From assembly GCA_022790685.1 (NCBI GenBank), contig JAAVXQ010000045.1:1-12293 (forward strand): a stretch of 12,293 nt of DNA, read 5' to 3'. Numbering within the stretch: the first letter of the stretch is position 1; each line of letters starts with the position of its first letter. This document shows positions 5,662 to 12,293 of this stretch, piece by piece. The notes under the pieces are model-generated. The model was given only the letters and a program-made list of their open reading frames with translations. It ran no database searches and was not told the DNA's origin. The position numbers were made by a program, and so were the translations under genes. This DNA comes from Clostridia bacterium (GTDB lineage: Bacteria; Bacillota; Clostridia; TANB77; CAG-508).

Positions 5662-7122
5662 ATGAATAAAACTCTAAAGTTTTTTTATGAAATATCTAAA
5701 ATTCCAAGAGAAAGTGGTAATGAGGAAAATATTGCTAAATATTTATGCGAGTTTGCAAAGAAAAGAAATTTATATTATAGAAAAGATGAATATAATAATG
5801 TAATAATAAAAAAACAAACATCAAATAATTCTCCAATAATTTTACAAGCTCATATGGATATGGTATGTGAAAAGGACGAAGAAAGTAAAATAAATTTTAA
5901 AAAGGATGGAATAGAAATAATAGAAGAAGATGGATATTTGTTGGCAAAAGGAACTACATTAGGAGCAGATAATGGTATAGGTGTTTCGCAAATATTAAAT
6001 ATTTTAGATAGTGATATAAAAACTAATATTGAAGCAATATTTACAGTATCAGAAGAAACAACAATGATAGGAGCAGAAAAAATAGATTTATCAGACATAA
6101 ATGCAAAGCAAATGATTAATCTAGATGGATTTGAAGAAGAAACAATTATTATAGAAAGTGCAGGATTTTTTGACATTGTATTAAATAATAATTATATTAC
6201 TAAAAATAAAATTATAGAAAAAATATATAAAATAAAACTAAAAGGATTAGAAGGCGGGCATTCTGGTTTTGATATAAATAAAAATAAAGGAAATTCAAAT
6301 ATATTGCTTGCACAATTACTAAAAAATATTAAAGATTTGGAAATAATTAATTTTATAGGCGGAACAAAATTTAATGTAATACCTTCTAGTGCAGAATGTA
6401 TATTTTCTTGTAATGATGATATTGTAAGTTTAAGAAGAATAGTAGATATTTTTTTAAACAGCTATATTACTGAATATAGTAATTTAGAAATTTTATTAGA
6501 AGAAGTAAATTTAAAAGAAGATGTAAGATTAAATAATAAATTAAATTCAAAAGAAGTAGATGAAGATAAGAGCATATATCAAAACAAAGACAGTAAAGAA
6601 ATCGAAGTAGAAATATTAGATAAAGAGGATAGTAAAGAATTTATTAATTCCATTTTAAGTTTTAAAAATGGTGTGTTTTGCAAAAATGAAAGAGAAGAAA
6701 TAACAACATCTATGAATTTAGGAATTATAGATTTTAAAAGTATGAAAATAGGGATGAGAAGTTCAAGAATAAATGAGCAAGAATCATGTTTAGAATATTT
6801 AAAGCAATATGCAAACGATAACAATTTAGAATTTATAATTTTAGGTTCACAGCCTGGATTTGAAACAAAGGAAGATTCACAGCTAGTTAAAAAATTAAAA
6901 AAATCTTATGAAAAAATAGAAGTAGATAAAAAAGCTAATATTAAAGCTGTTCATATTACAGTAGAGGCTGGATTTTTTAAACAAAAAATAAAAGATTTAG
7001 AAGTTGCAATAATTTCTCCTAAAATATTAAATGCACATACTACAAAAGAATGTGTAGACATAGATTCTGTGAAAAAATGTGATAAATGGTTATTAGAAGT
7101 TTTAAAAAATGGAAATATTTAA
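5662..7122 (+). CDS. pepD: M20-family aminoacyl-histidine dipeptidase (PepD-type)
   Basis: The 486-residue product has the length and order of PepD (Xaa-His dipeptidase, carnosinase-like) metallopeptidases. Di-zinc site residues are visible: QAHMDM (His64, Asp66), LGADNGIG (bridging Asp103), SEETTMIGAE (Glu131/132), INLDGFEE (Asp155), GGHSGFD in the lid domain (His200) and NAHTTKECVDI near residue 459 (His). A very charged stretch at about residues 290-325 seems longer than in typical members. The family hydrolyses dipeptides in the cytosol, often with broad specificity beyond histidine. The start is fixed by AGGAGGAAAG, which overlaps the end of the upstream gene 3 nt away, so the two are translationally coupled. 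The lysine riboswitch upstream implies expression when lysine is low, consistent with release of lysine from peptides. No clear terminator lies between this gene and the clpB promoter. Confidence 0.88.
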   Translation: MNKTLKFFYEISKIPRESGNEENIAKYLCEFAKKRNLYYRKDEYNNVIIKKQTSNNSPIILQAHMDMVCEKDEESKINFKKDGIEIIEEDGYLLAKGTTLGADNGIGVSQILNILDSDIKTNIEAIFTVSEETTMIGAEKIDLSDINAKQMINLDGFEEETIIIESAGFFDIVLNNNYITKNKIIEKIYKIKLKGLEGGHSGFDINKNKGNSNILLAQLLKNIKDLEIINFIGGTKFNVIPSSAECIFSCNDDIVSLRRIVDIFLNSYITEYSNLEILLEEVNLKEDVRLNNKLNSKEVDEDKSIYQNKDSKEIEVEILDKEDSKEFINSILSFKNGVFCKNEREEITTSMNLGIIDFKSMKIGMRSSRINEQESCLEYLKQYANDNNLEFIILGSQPGFETKEDSQLVKKLKKSYEKIEVDKKANIKAVHITVEAGFFKQKIKDLEVAIISPKILNAHTTKECVDIDSVKKCDKWLLEVLKNGNI

Positions 7123-7125
7123 AAA

Positions 7126-7152
7126 TTAGCACTCTTGCATTGACACTGCTAA
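7126..7152. promoter_or_regulatory. Degenerate CIRCE operator (HrcA site) upstream of clpB
   Basis: TTAGCACTC (7126-7134), exactly 9 nt, then CACTGCTAA (7144-7152). The left arm is a perfect match to the CIRCE consensus TTAGCACTC-N9-GAGTGCTAA. The right arm matches 7 of 9 positions. It overlaps the -35 box, where HrcA would block RNA polymerase. HrcA control of clpB is inferred. Confidence 0.72.
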
Positions 7153-7168
7153 AGAATTGTATTATAAT
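7140..7168 (+). promoter_or_regulatory. Consensus sigma-A promoter of clpB
   Basis: TTGACA (7140-7145), an exact 17-nt spacer and TATAAT (7163-7168): a perfect sigma-A promoter. The -35 hexamer shares bases with the right arm of the CIRCE-like element. The start would be near 7175, about 110 nt before the clpB start codon. Confidence 0.88.
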
Positions 7169-7184
7169 TTAAAATGTAAATATG

Positions 7185-7220
7185 AAAAGCACATATTACT
7201 TTAAGTAAGATTGTGCTTTT
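7185..7220 (+). promoter_or_regulatory. Hairpin at the 5' end of the clpB leader
   Basis: AAAAGCACA (7185-7193) pairs with TGTGCTTTT (7212-7220), with an inner TTACT-TTA-AGTAA (7196-7208). It begins about 10 nt after the predicted transcription start, a position typical of mRNA-stabilising 5' hairpins. With its TTTT tail it may also weakly stop read-through from the dipeptidase operon. Confidence 0.5.
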
Positions 7221-7283
7221 AAAATACAAAAAATAAATAAAATACTAAAATAAAGATAAAATATTATGTAAGGGAGAGATTTT

Positions 7284-9872
7284 ATGAATTCACAAAAATT
7301 TACAGGAAAATCTTTAGAAGCAATACAAAATGCGCAAAATTTAGCAATAAAAAATCAAAATTCACAAATAGAACAAGAACATATAATACTTGCATTAATA
7401 GAACAAGAAGACAGTTTAATAAAAGAATTATTGAAGAAAATGGGCATATCTCAAAATTTTGAAAGTGAAGTAAGAAATGAAGTAGAAGGAAAACCTAAAA
7501 TGACAGGAGGAGCAAGGCCAAATAGTAGTATATACGTATCACAAGATGTGGATATTGTTTTAACTTCTTCAGAAGAAATAGCTAAAAAAATGAAGGATGA
7601 GTATGTATCAGTAGAACACATAATGCTTGCACTATTTGATAATGCAAATAATAAAGTGAAGGATTTATTTAAGAAAAATGGAATTACTAAAAATGAATTT
7701 TTAAAAGCGTTATCAAGTGTAAGAGGAAATACAAGAGTAACATCAGATAATCCAGAAGCCACCTATGATGTATTAAAAAAATATGGTCAAGATTTAGTGG
7801 CATTAGCAAGAGAGCAAAAATTAGATCCAGTAATAGGTAGAGATACTGAAATAAGAAATGTAATAAGGATTCTTTCAAGAAAAACAAAAAACAATCCTTG
7901 TTTAATAGGTGAACCAGGTGTTGGTAAAACAGCCATTGCAGAAGGCTTAGCTTTAAGAATTCTAAGAGGAGATGTACCAGAAGGTTTAGAAGATTGTACA
8001 ATATTTTCTTTAGACATGGGGGCTTTAGTAGCTGGTGCAAAATATAGAGGAGAGTTTGAAGAAAGATTAAAAGCAGTTTTACAAGAAATTAAAAAAAGTG
8101 ATGGAAAAATAATATTATTCATAGATGAAATTCATACAATTGTTGGAGCGGGAAAAACAGAAGGTGCGATGGATGCAGGAAATCTTTTAAAACCAATGCT
8201 TGCACGTGGTGAACTTCATTGTATAGGAGCAACAACACTAAATGAATATAGACAATATATAGAAAAAGATCAAGCTTTAGAAAGACGTTTTCAACCAGTA
8301 ATGGTAGATGAACCAACAGTAGAAGATACAATTTCTATACTAAGAGGACTAAAAGAAAGATATGAAGTATATCATGGAGTAAAAATTTCTGATAATAGCT
8401 TAATTGCAGCAGCCACATTATCTCATAGATATATATCAGATAGATTCTTACCTGATAAAGCAATAGATTTAGTTGATGAAGCTTGCTCAATGATAAAGAC
8501 AGAAATGAAATCAATGCCAACAGAACTTGATGAGGTATCAAGAAAAATAATGCAATTAGAAATAGAAGAAACAGCTTTGGGAAAAGAAAGTGATGAAATC
8601 TCAAAAAGGAGATTAGCAGATATTCAAAGAGAAAAGTCAGAATTAAAAGAAAAATTTGATAGTATGAAGGCAAAATGGGAAAATGAGAAACAAGCAATAG
8701 GAAAAGTACAAAAACTTCGCGAGGAAATTGAAAAAATAAATTCACAAATAGAAAAAGCAGAGAGAAATTATGAATTAAATAAAGCAGCAGAGCTAAAATA
8801 TGGAAAATTACCAGAACTACAAAAAGAGCTAGAAAAGGAAGAAGAAGCATCAGAGAAGAGTAAAGAAAATGGACTTTTAAGAAACAAAGTAACAGAAGAT
8901 GAAATTGCAAAAATAATATCAAGATGGACAGGAATTCCTATAACAAAACTTATTGAAGGTGAAAGAGAAAAGATTTTACACTTAAAAGATATTCTTCATA
9001 AAAGGGTAATAGGACAAGATGAGGCAGTTCAAGACGTGTCAGAAGCAATTATGCGTTCAAGAGCGGGAATAGGTGATCCTAGAAGACCAATTGGTTCGTT
9101 TCTATTTTTAGGTCCAACTGGTGTTGGAAAAACTGAACTTGCTAAATCTTTGGCAGAATGCTTATTTGATGACGAACATAATATAATAAGAATTGATATG
9201 TCAGAATATATGGAAAAATATTCTGTATCAAGATTAATCGGAGCACCTCCAGGATATGTAGGATATGAAGAAGGAGGACAACTAACAGAAGCTGTTAGAA
9301 GAAAACCGTATTCTGTAGTATTATTTGATGAAATAGAAAAGGCACATCCAGATGTATTTAATATTTTACTTCAAGTATTAGATGATGGACATATAACAGA
9401 TTCACAAGGAAGAACAGTTGACTTTAAAAATACAATAATAATATTAACCTCTAATTTAGGTTCAGATTATATTTTAGAGGGAATAAATAATAATGGCGAA
9501 ATAACAGAAGTAGCAAAAGAAAAAGTAAATGAGTTATTAAAACGTAGTTTTAGACCAGAGTTTTTAAATCGTTTAGATGAAATAGTATTTTATAAACCAC
9601 TTAAAAAAGATGAAATATCTAAAATATTAGAATTATTAATAGTAGATTTAGAAAGAAGATTAGAAGATAAACATTTGAAATTAGAAGTTACAGAAGCTGC
9701 AAAGTCTTACCTAATAGAAAATGGATATGATCAAATTTATGGAGCAAGGCCTCTAAAGAGATTTGTAAAGAAAAAATTAGAAACTATAATAGCAGAAAAA
9801 ATATTAAAAGATAATATAGCCCCAATGGATACGATGATAGTAGATTTAAAAGATGGAAAATTAATTATATAA
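7284..9872 (+). CDS. clpB: ClpB-type AAA+ disaggregase
   Basis: The 862-residue product has the full ClpB layout and usual length. It begins with the Clp N-domain double repeat (FTGKSLEAIQNAQ, then EYVSVEHIMLALF). NBD1 has Walker A GEPGVGKT at residues 209-216 and Walker B ILFIDEIHTI. A long coiled-coil M-domain follows (about 410-530, rich in Glu/Lys). NBD2 has Walker A GPTGVGKT at 610-617, the pore-loop GAPPGYVGYEEGG and Walker B VVLFDEIEKAH. The C-terminal small domain ends with YGARPLKRFVKK. The M-domain and the lack of a ClpP-binding loop motif separate it from ClpA/ClpC. ClpB works with DnaK to dissolve protein aggregates in the cytosol, using ATP. AAGGGAG sits 7 nt before the ATG. It is probably a single-gene heat-shock unit under HrcA. 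No terminator directly follows, so transcripts may continue to the hairpin at 10301. Confidence 0.97.
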   Translation: MNSQKFTGKSLEAIQNAQNLAIKNQNSQIEQEHIILALIEQEDSLIKELLKKMGISQNFESEVRNEVEGKPKMTGGARPNSSIYVSQDVDIVLTSSEEIAKKMKDEYVSVEHIMLALFDNANNKVKDLFKKNGITKNEFLKALSSVRGNTRVTSDNPEATYDVLKKYGQDLVALAREQKLDPVIGRDTEIRNVIRILSRKTKNNPCLIGEPGVGKTAIAEGLALRILRGDVPEGLEDCTIFSLDMGALVAGAKYRGEFEERLKAVLQEIKKSDGKIILFIDEIHTIVGAGKTEGAMDAGNLLKPMLARGELHCIGATTLNEYRQYIEKDQALERRFQPVMVDEPTVEDTISILRGLKERYEVYHGVKISDNSLIAAATLSHRYISDRFLPDKAIDLVDEACSMIKTEMKSMPTELDEVSRKIMQLEIEETALGKESDEISKRRLADIQREKSELKEKFDSMKAKWENEKQAIGKVQKLREEIEKINSQIEKAERNYELNKAAELKYGKLPELQKELEKEEEASEKSKENGLLRNKVTEDEIAKIISRWTGIPITKLIEGEREKILHLKDILHKRVIGQDEAVQDVSEAIMRSRAGIGDPRRPIGSFLFLGPTGVGKTELAKSLAECLFDDEHNIIRIDMSEYMEKYSVSRLIGAPPGYVGYEEGGQLTEAVRRKPYSVVLFDEIEKAHPDVFNILLQVLDDGHITDSQGRTVDFKNTIIILTSNLGSDYILEGINNNGEITEVAKEKVNELLKRSFRPEFLNRLDEIVFYKPLKKDEISKILELLIVDLERRLEDKHLKLEVTEAAKSYLIENGYDQIYGARPLKRFVKKKLETIIAEKILKDNIAPMDTMIVDLKDGKLII

Positions 9873-9887
9873 TAAAAAGTATAAAAA

Positions 9888-9916
9888 TTGACGAGAAGTA
9901 AAAAATGTAGTATAAT
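9888..9916 (+). promoter_or_regulatory. Consensus sigma-A promoter of the 89-residue gene
   Basis: TTGACG (9888-9893), an exact 17-nt spacer and TATAAT (9911-9916). The predicted start near 9923 leaves a leader of about 62 nt. It begins 16 bp after the clpB stop codon. Confidence 0.85.
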
Positions 9917-9937
9917 TATATTATGTAAACGAATAAA

Positions 9938-9984
9938 CGTGGGAAAGGTAACTTTTTTAGCTCGAATGAGCAGAAAGGACCACG
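9938..9984 (+). promoter_or_regulatory. Structured leader enclosing the RBS of the 89-residue gene
   Basis: CGTGG (9938-9942) can pair with CCACG (9980-9984), enclosing a GCTC-GAAT-GAGC hairpin (9960-9971) and the AAAGGA ribosome binding site (9974-9979). The closing stem ends one base before the ATG. GAAAGG occurs twice in the leader (9943-9948 and 9973-9978). This looks like a translational control element. It matches no riboswitch class that I can name. Confidence 0.45.
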
Positions 9985-10285
9985 CATGATAGAAAAATAT
10001 TTTATTAACGAAACTGGAACAGCAGAAGTTATTATGAGCATTGAAACAGCCAAAATGATAAAAATTGGCACATATGCCTTCTTTACAGGCTATGAGCTTG
10101 GAGCAGAAGGAAGACTTCCATCGCACAGAATGCTTGCAGAGTATGTAGCAGATAATTTCTTAGAAGATGAGAAATCAAAGAAAACTGCTGCAGAAAACTA
10201 TCGTGAGTTTATAGAATGTGTAGATAGGAAAGTAAGAGAATACATCAAAGAATAAAACTGCAACTATTACACCAGTTACCTTTCC
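9942..10285. repeat. 12-bp perfect inverted repeat flanking the 89-residue gene
   Basis: GGAAAGGTAACT (9942-9953) in the 5' leader and AGTTACCTTTCC (10274-10285) in the 3' untranslated region are exact reverse complements about 320 bp apart, one on each side of the gene. In the transcript they could pair the two ends. In DNA they could be terminal repeats of a small inserted unit. The CCTTTCC part could also pair with the ribosome binding site. Confidence 0.6.
9986..10255 (+). CDS. Unrecognised 89-residue protein
   Basis: The product is small and soluble, with a mixed composition: MIEKYFINETGTAEVIMS looks beta-rich, followed by helical segments IETAKMIKIGTYAFFTGYEL, HRMLAEYVADNF and a charged C-terminal helix ending REYIKE. 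There is no signal peptide, membrane helix or cysteine pair. I recognise no family. AAAGGA (9974-9979) lies 6 nt before the ATG, and the gene has its own consensus promoter and a terminator at 10301. GC is clearly higher than in clpB (about 48% in one sampled 60-bp stretch, 32% in another), hinting at transfer. The flanking inverted repeat and the leader fold suggest post-transcriptional control. Its position after clpB may mean nothing functionally. A small regulatory or phage-derived protein is possible but not supported. Confidence 0.75.
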   Translation: MIEKYFINETGTAEVIMSIETAKMIKIGTYAFFTGYELGAEGRLPSHRMLAEYVADNFLEDEKSKKTAAENYREFIECVDRKVREYIKE

Positions 10286-10300
10286 AAAACTTATGGATTT

Positions 10301-10325
10301 AGTCCCTTTTCATAGGGGCTTTTTT
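10301..10325 (+). terminator. Rho-independent terminator after the 89-residue gene
   Basis: AGTCCCT (10301-10307) and AGGGGCT (10314-10320) form a 7-bp stem (one G-U pair) with a 6-nt loop, followed by a T-run to 10325. It probably also ends clpB read-through. Between here and 10526 the sequence is AT-rich, and I see no clear promoter or structured element in it. Confidence 0.85.
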
Positions 10326-10526
10326 CATTTTATGGGAAAAATTAGTAAATTAAAAATTCTTTCTAATTAGCAATGTTTCAGAATAATTATGATATTAAAG
10401 ATAAAAAATAATAAGAAGAAATATTTTACCATTAAATTTTCTAATATTTTAACGTGTTTTAGCAAAAAATAATATAGCAATTAAAATGTTATATTAAAAA
10501 ATTTTTTGTAAAAGAGAGGAATTTTT

Positions 10527-11603
10527 ATGGATAGAAAATTAAAAGTGTTCCAATATGGAGCAGGTAAAATGTCTGTATATACTATGAGATATGTTTATGA
10601 AAAAGGAGCAGAGATTGTTGGTGCAGTAGATATAAATCCGAGTGTAATAGGAAAAGACATTGGTGAAATAATAGGTTCTGAAAATAAAGGAATTATAGTA
10701 TCAGATGCAAAAGATGCAAGAAGTGTTTTAGAACAAACAAGACCTGATATTGTTATTGTTACAACAATGAGTTTGATAAAAGATGTACAAGAGTCACTAC
10801 TTTTATGTGCAGAGCTGGGAATAAATGCAATAACAACATGTGAAGAAGCATTTTTTCCAATGAATTCGAATCCAAATTTAACTAAGAAAATAGATGAACT
10901 GGCTAAGAAAAATAATTGTACAATTACAGGAAGTGGATATCAGGATATTTACTGGGGACAACTTATATCTTCTATAAGTGGTTCAACACAAAAAATCACA
11001 AAAATAAAAGGAAGCTCAAGCTATAATGTAGAAGATTATGGAATAGCTTTAGCTAAAGCTCATGGAGCAGGTTTAACTTTAGAAGATTTTGAAAAAGAAG
11101 TAGCATCAGTAGATAATATAAGTGATAGTCAAAGACAAGAAATAATTGAAAAGGGAGAATATTTACCGTCATATATGTGGAATGTAAATGGATGGCTTGC
11201 AGAAAAGTTAGGATTAAAAGTAACTTCTCAAACTCAAAAATGTATTCCTCAGACACACAGCGAAGATATATTTTCAAGTACACTTAATATGACTGTAAAA
11301 GCGGGAGATGCTACAGGTATGAGTGCAGTGGTTACAACTAATACAGAAGAAGGAATTGTAATAGAATCAGAGTGTATAGGAAAAGTATATTCTAAGGAAG
11401 AGTATGACAAAAATATATGGACAGTAGAAGGAGAACCCAATACTACAATAGTAGTTGAAAAACCAGCTACAGTAGAACTTACTTGTGCAACTATTGTAAA
11501 TAGATTGCCAGATGTAGTAAATGCAAAAGCAGGATATCTTCCAACTGAAAGAATTGGTGAATTGAATTTTAAAATAAAGCCATTAAATGAATATGTAAAA
11601 TAA
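10527..11603 (+). CDS. NAD(P)-dependent dehydrogenase of the 2,4-diaminopentanoate dehydrogenase/DapB-like group
   Basis: The product has 358 residues. An N-terminal Rossmann fold starts KVFQYGAGKMSVYTMRYV (dinucleotide-binding glycine loop, about residues 6-23), followed by EIVGAVDINPSVIGKDIG, where the acidic residue after the second strand suggests NAD preference. NAITTCEEAFFP and GSGYQDIYWGQL resemble the middle motifs of 2,4-diaminopentanoate dehydrogenases and of proteins often labelled dihydrodipicolinate reductase. The rest fits the C-terminal catalytic domain of that group. Characterised members deaminate diamino acids oxidatively in ornithine fermentation. The substrate here is not determined, and no ornithine- or lysine-fermentation genes are adjacent. 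GAGAGGA at 10514-10520 sits 6 nt before the ATG. The gene stands alone and ends at a hairpin shared with a convergent gene. Confidence 0.78.
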   Translation: MDRKLKVFQYGAGKMSVYTMRYVYEKGAEIVGAVDINPSVIGKDIGEIIGSENKGIIVSDAKDARSVLEQTRPDIVIVTTMSLIKDVQESLLLCAELGINAITTCEEAFFPMNSNPNLTKKIDELAKKNNCTITGSGYQDIYWGQLISSISGSTQKITKIKGSSSYNVEDYGIALAKAHGAGLTLEDFEKEVASVDNISDSQRQEIIEKGEYLPSYMWNVNGWLAEKLGLKVTSQTQKCIPQTHSEDIFSSTLNMTVKAGDATGMSAVVTTNTEEGIVIESECIGKVYSKEEYDKNIWTVEGEPNTTIVVEKPATVELTCATIVNRLPDVVNAKAGYLPTERIGELNFKIKPLNEYVK

Positions 11604-11641
11604 AAAATCCCCTTATTACTTGAAAGTGATAAGGGGTAATT
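11602..11641. terminator. Bidirectional terminator between convergent genes
   Basis: CCCCTTAT (11609-11616) pairs with ATAAGGGG (11629-11636), with more pairs inside (ACTT with AAGT). On the minus strand the stem is followed by ATTTTTTA, a good T-tract that ends the S24 repressor gene. On the plus strand the tail TAATTATTT is weaker. It overlaps the stop codon region of the dehydrogenase gene. Confidence 0.8.
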
Positions 11642-11701
11642 ATTTGCTTAATATTTAAAATATTAGCATTTTTTTATATTAAATAATATTTATATAATTA
11701 A

Positions 11702-12293
11702 TTATTTTCTTTTTTTCTTTCTTCTTATTTCATCAACTACACCAATTATTCTAATTGGAAGATTTTCTATTTGTTCATTTGTATATATCATGGGTTGATA
11801 ATTGCTATTTAAAGGTTGCAAGATAATTCCATTTTCGTTTTTAAACACTCTTTTAAATGTTCCATCATTTCCGTTTACCATAACAACAGCATCATCTCCA
11901 GATTCACAATCATCTTGTTTTAAAAGTATTAAAGTGTCTCCATCTAAATATTCTGGATACATTGAATCTCCTTTTACCTTTAGCCCAAAGTATTGTTTTC
12001 CACCTTTTAACATACTTGAAGGGATTTCTTCTGTATCTATAATATCTTCAATACATTCCATAGGAATGCCAGCAGGAATTGTGCCATATACAAATACTAC
12101 TGCTGAGTTAGAAGGAGTATTTGATTTGAGTTTATTTTCCTTAGAAACATCGTGTCCCATAAGCCAATTTGGATTAACATTAAATATATCTGCCAATATT
12201 TTTACTGTAGTTACTTTTGGAGCCATTTCAGCATTCATATATCTATATATAGTAGATTTACTTTTTATTCCTAACTGTTTTAATAAAAATGAA
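11702..12293 (-). CDS. LexA/CI-type repressor, XRE HTH plus S24 peptidase (5' end beyond window)
   Basis: The frame is open to the right edge, so the gene continues beyond it. An in-frame ATG at 12238 lies inside the HTH domain and is not the start. The visible part begins FLLKQLGIKSKSTIYRYMNA and continues VKILADIFNVNPNWLMGHD, the C-terminal half of a Cro/CI-type HTH domain. After a linker comes the autocleavage region YGTIPAGIPMECIED, with a likely Ala-Gly scissile bond. The S24 catalytic dyad follows: Ser in VKGDSMYPEYLDGD and Lys in GTFKRVF, 37 residues later. The protein ends in a basic tail, RRKKKRK. Such repressors are inactivated by RecA-stimulated self-cleavage during DNA damage and commonly hold prophages or integrative elements silent. 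HTH plus S24 with a QLGIKSKS-type recognition segment favours a phage-like repressor over the housekeeping LexA, whose HTH is of the winged type. Confidence 0.88.
   Translation of the reverse strand, partial: SFLLKQLGIKSKSTIYRYMNAEMAPKVTTVKILADIFNVNPNWLMGHDVSKENKLKSNTPSNSAVVFVYGTIPAGIPMECIEDIIDTEEIPSSMLKGGKQYFGLKVKGDSMYPEYLDGDTLILLKQDDCESGDDAVVMVNGNDGTFKRVFKNENGIILQPLNSNYQPMIYTNEQIENLPIRIIGVVDEIRRKKKRK

Noticed and set aside
8335..8922. Long minus-strand open frame (195 codons) inside clpB
   Set aside because: It is antisense to the conserved clpB reading frame. Its Leu/Phe-rich translation is the usual mirror of Glu/Lys-rich coding sequence in AT-rich DNA, and it has no RBS.
9942..10285. 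A MITE or insertion sequence defined by the 12-bp inverted repeat
   Set aside because: No flanking target duplication is visible, the left arm lies inside the transcribed leader downstream of the promoter, and the unit encodes no transposase. It is reported as an inverted repeat only.
10326..10526. Possible riboswitch in the leader of the dehydrogenase gene
   Set aside because: The stretch is almost pure AT with no conserved aptamer motif, no terminator-antiterminator pair and no clear promoter.

Overview
The window is a very AT-rich stretch (roughly 30% GC by eye) with short intergenic gaps, strong AGGAGG-type ribosome binding sites, sigma-A promoters with 17-nt spacers, U-tailed hairpin terminators, a lysine (L-box) riboswitch and a CIRCE-like heat-shock operator. 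Together these point to a low-GC Gram-positive bacterium of the Clostridia type. No rRNA, tRNA, CRISPR array or transposase was seen.

Left part (1-3400). The 3' end of an acyl-CoA synthetase/AMP-binding enzyme ends at a hairpin terminator. A monofunctional peptidoglycan glycosyltransferase (GT51) follows, with a 35-codon small ORF on a strong RBS overlapping its 3' end. Next is a lone Cro/CI-type regulator with its own extended -10 promoter and terminator. After it comes a CNNM/HlyC-type membrane protein with two CBS domains, broken by a +1 frameshift after codon 44.

Middle (3460-7122). A minus-strand gene of clearly higher GC (about 48% in a sampled stretch) forms a self-contained cassette with promoter, dyad over the -10 box, RBS and terminator. 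I do not recognise its cysteine-rich 210-residue product. Divergent from it, a textbook promoter drives a lysine riboswitch and terminator that control a two-gene operon: a GNAT-like protein and a PepD-type M20 dipeptidase. Neither is a standard lysine biosynthesis or transport gene. The arrangement suggests that the cell turns on release of lysine from peptides, or a related acylated substrate, when lysine is scarce.

Right part (7126-12293). clpB follows directly, under a promoter whose -35 box lies inside a degenerate CIRCE (HrcA) operator. Then comes an unrecognised 89-residue gene with a strong promoter, a structured leader covering its RBS region, and a 12-bp perfect inverted repeat joining its 5' and 3' untranslated regions. 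A Rossmann-fold dehydrogenase of the 2,4-diaminopentanoate dehydrogenase/DapB-like group follows. It ends at a hairpin shared with a convergent minus-strand LexA/CI-type S24 repressor, which runs off the right edge and may mark the border of a prophage or integrative element.

The best candidates for something new are the lysine-switched GNAT-dipeptidase pair, the 89-residue gene with its paired flanks, and the GC-rich minus-strand cassette.
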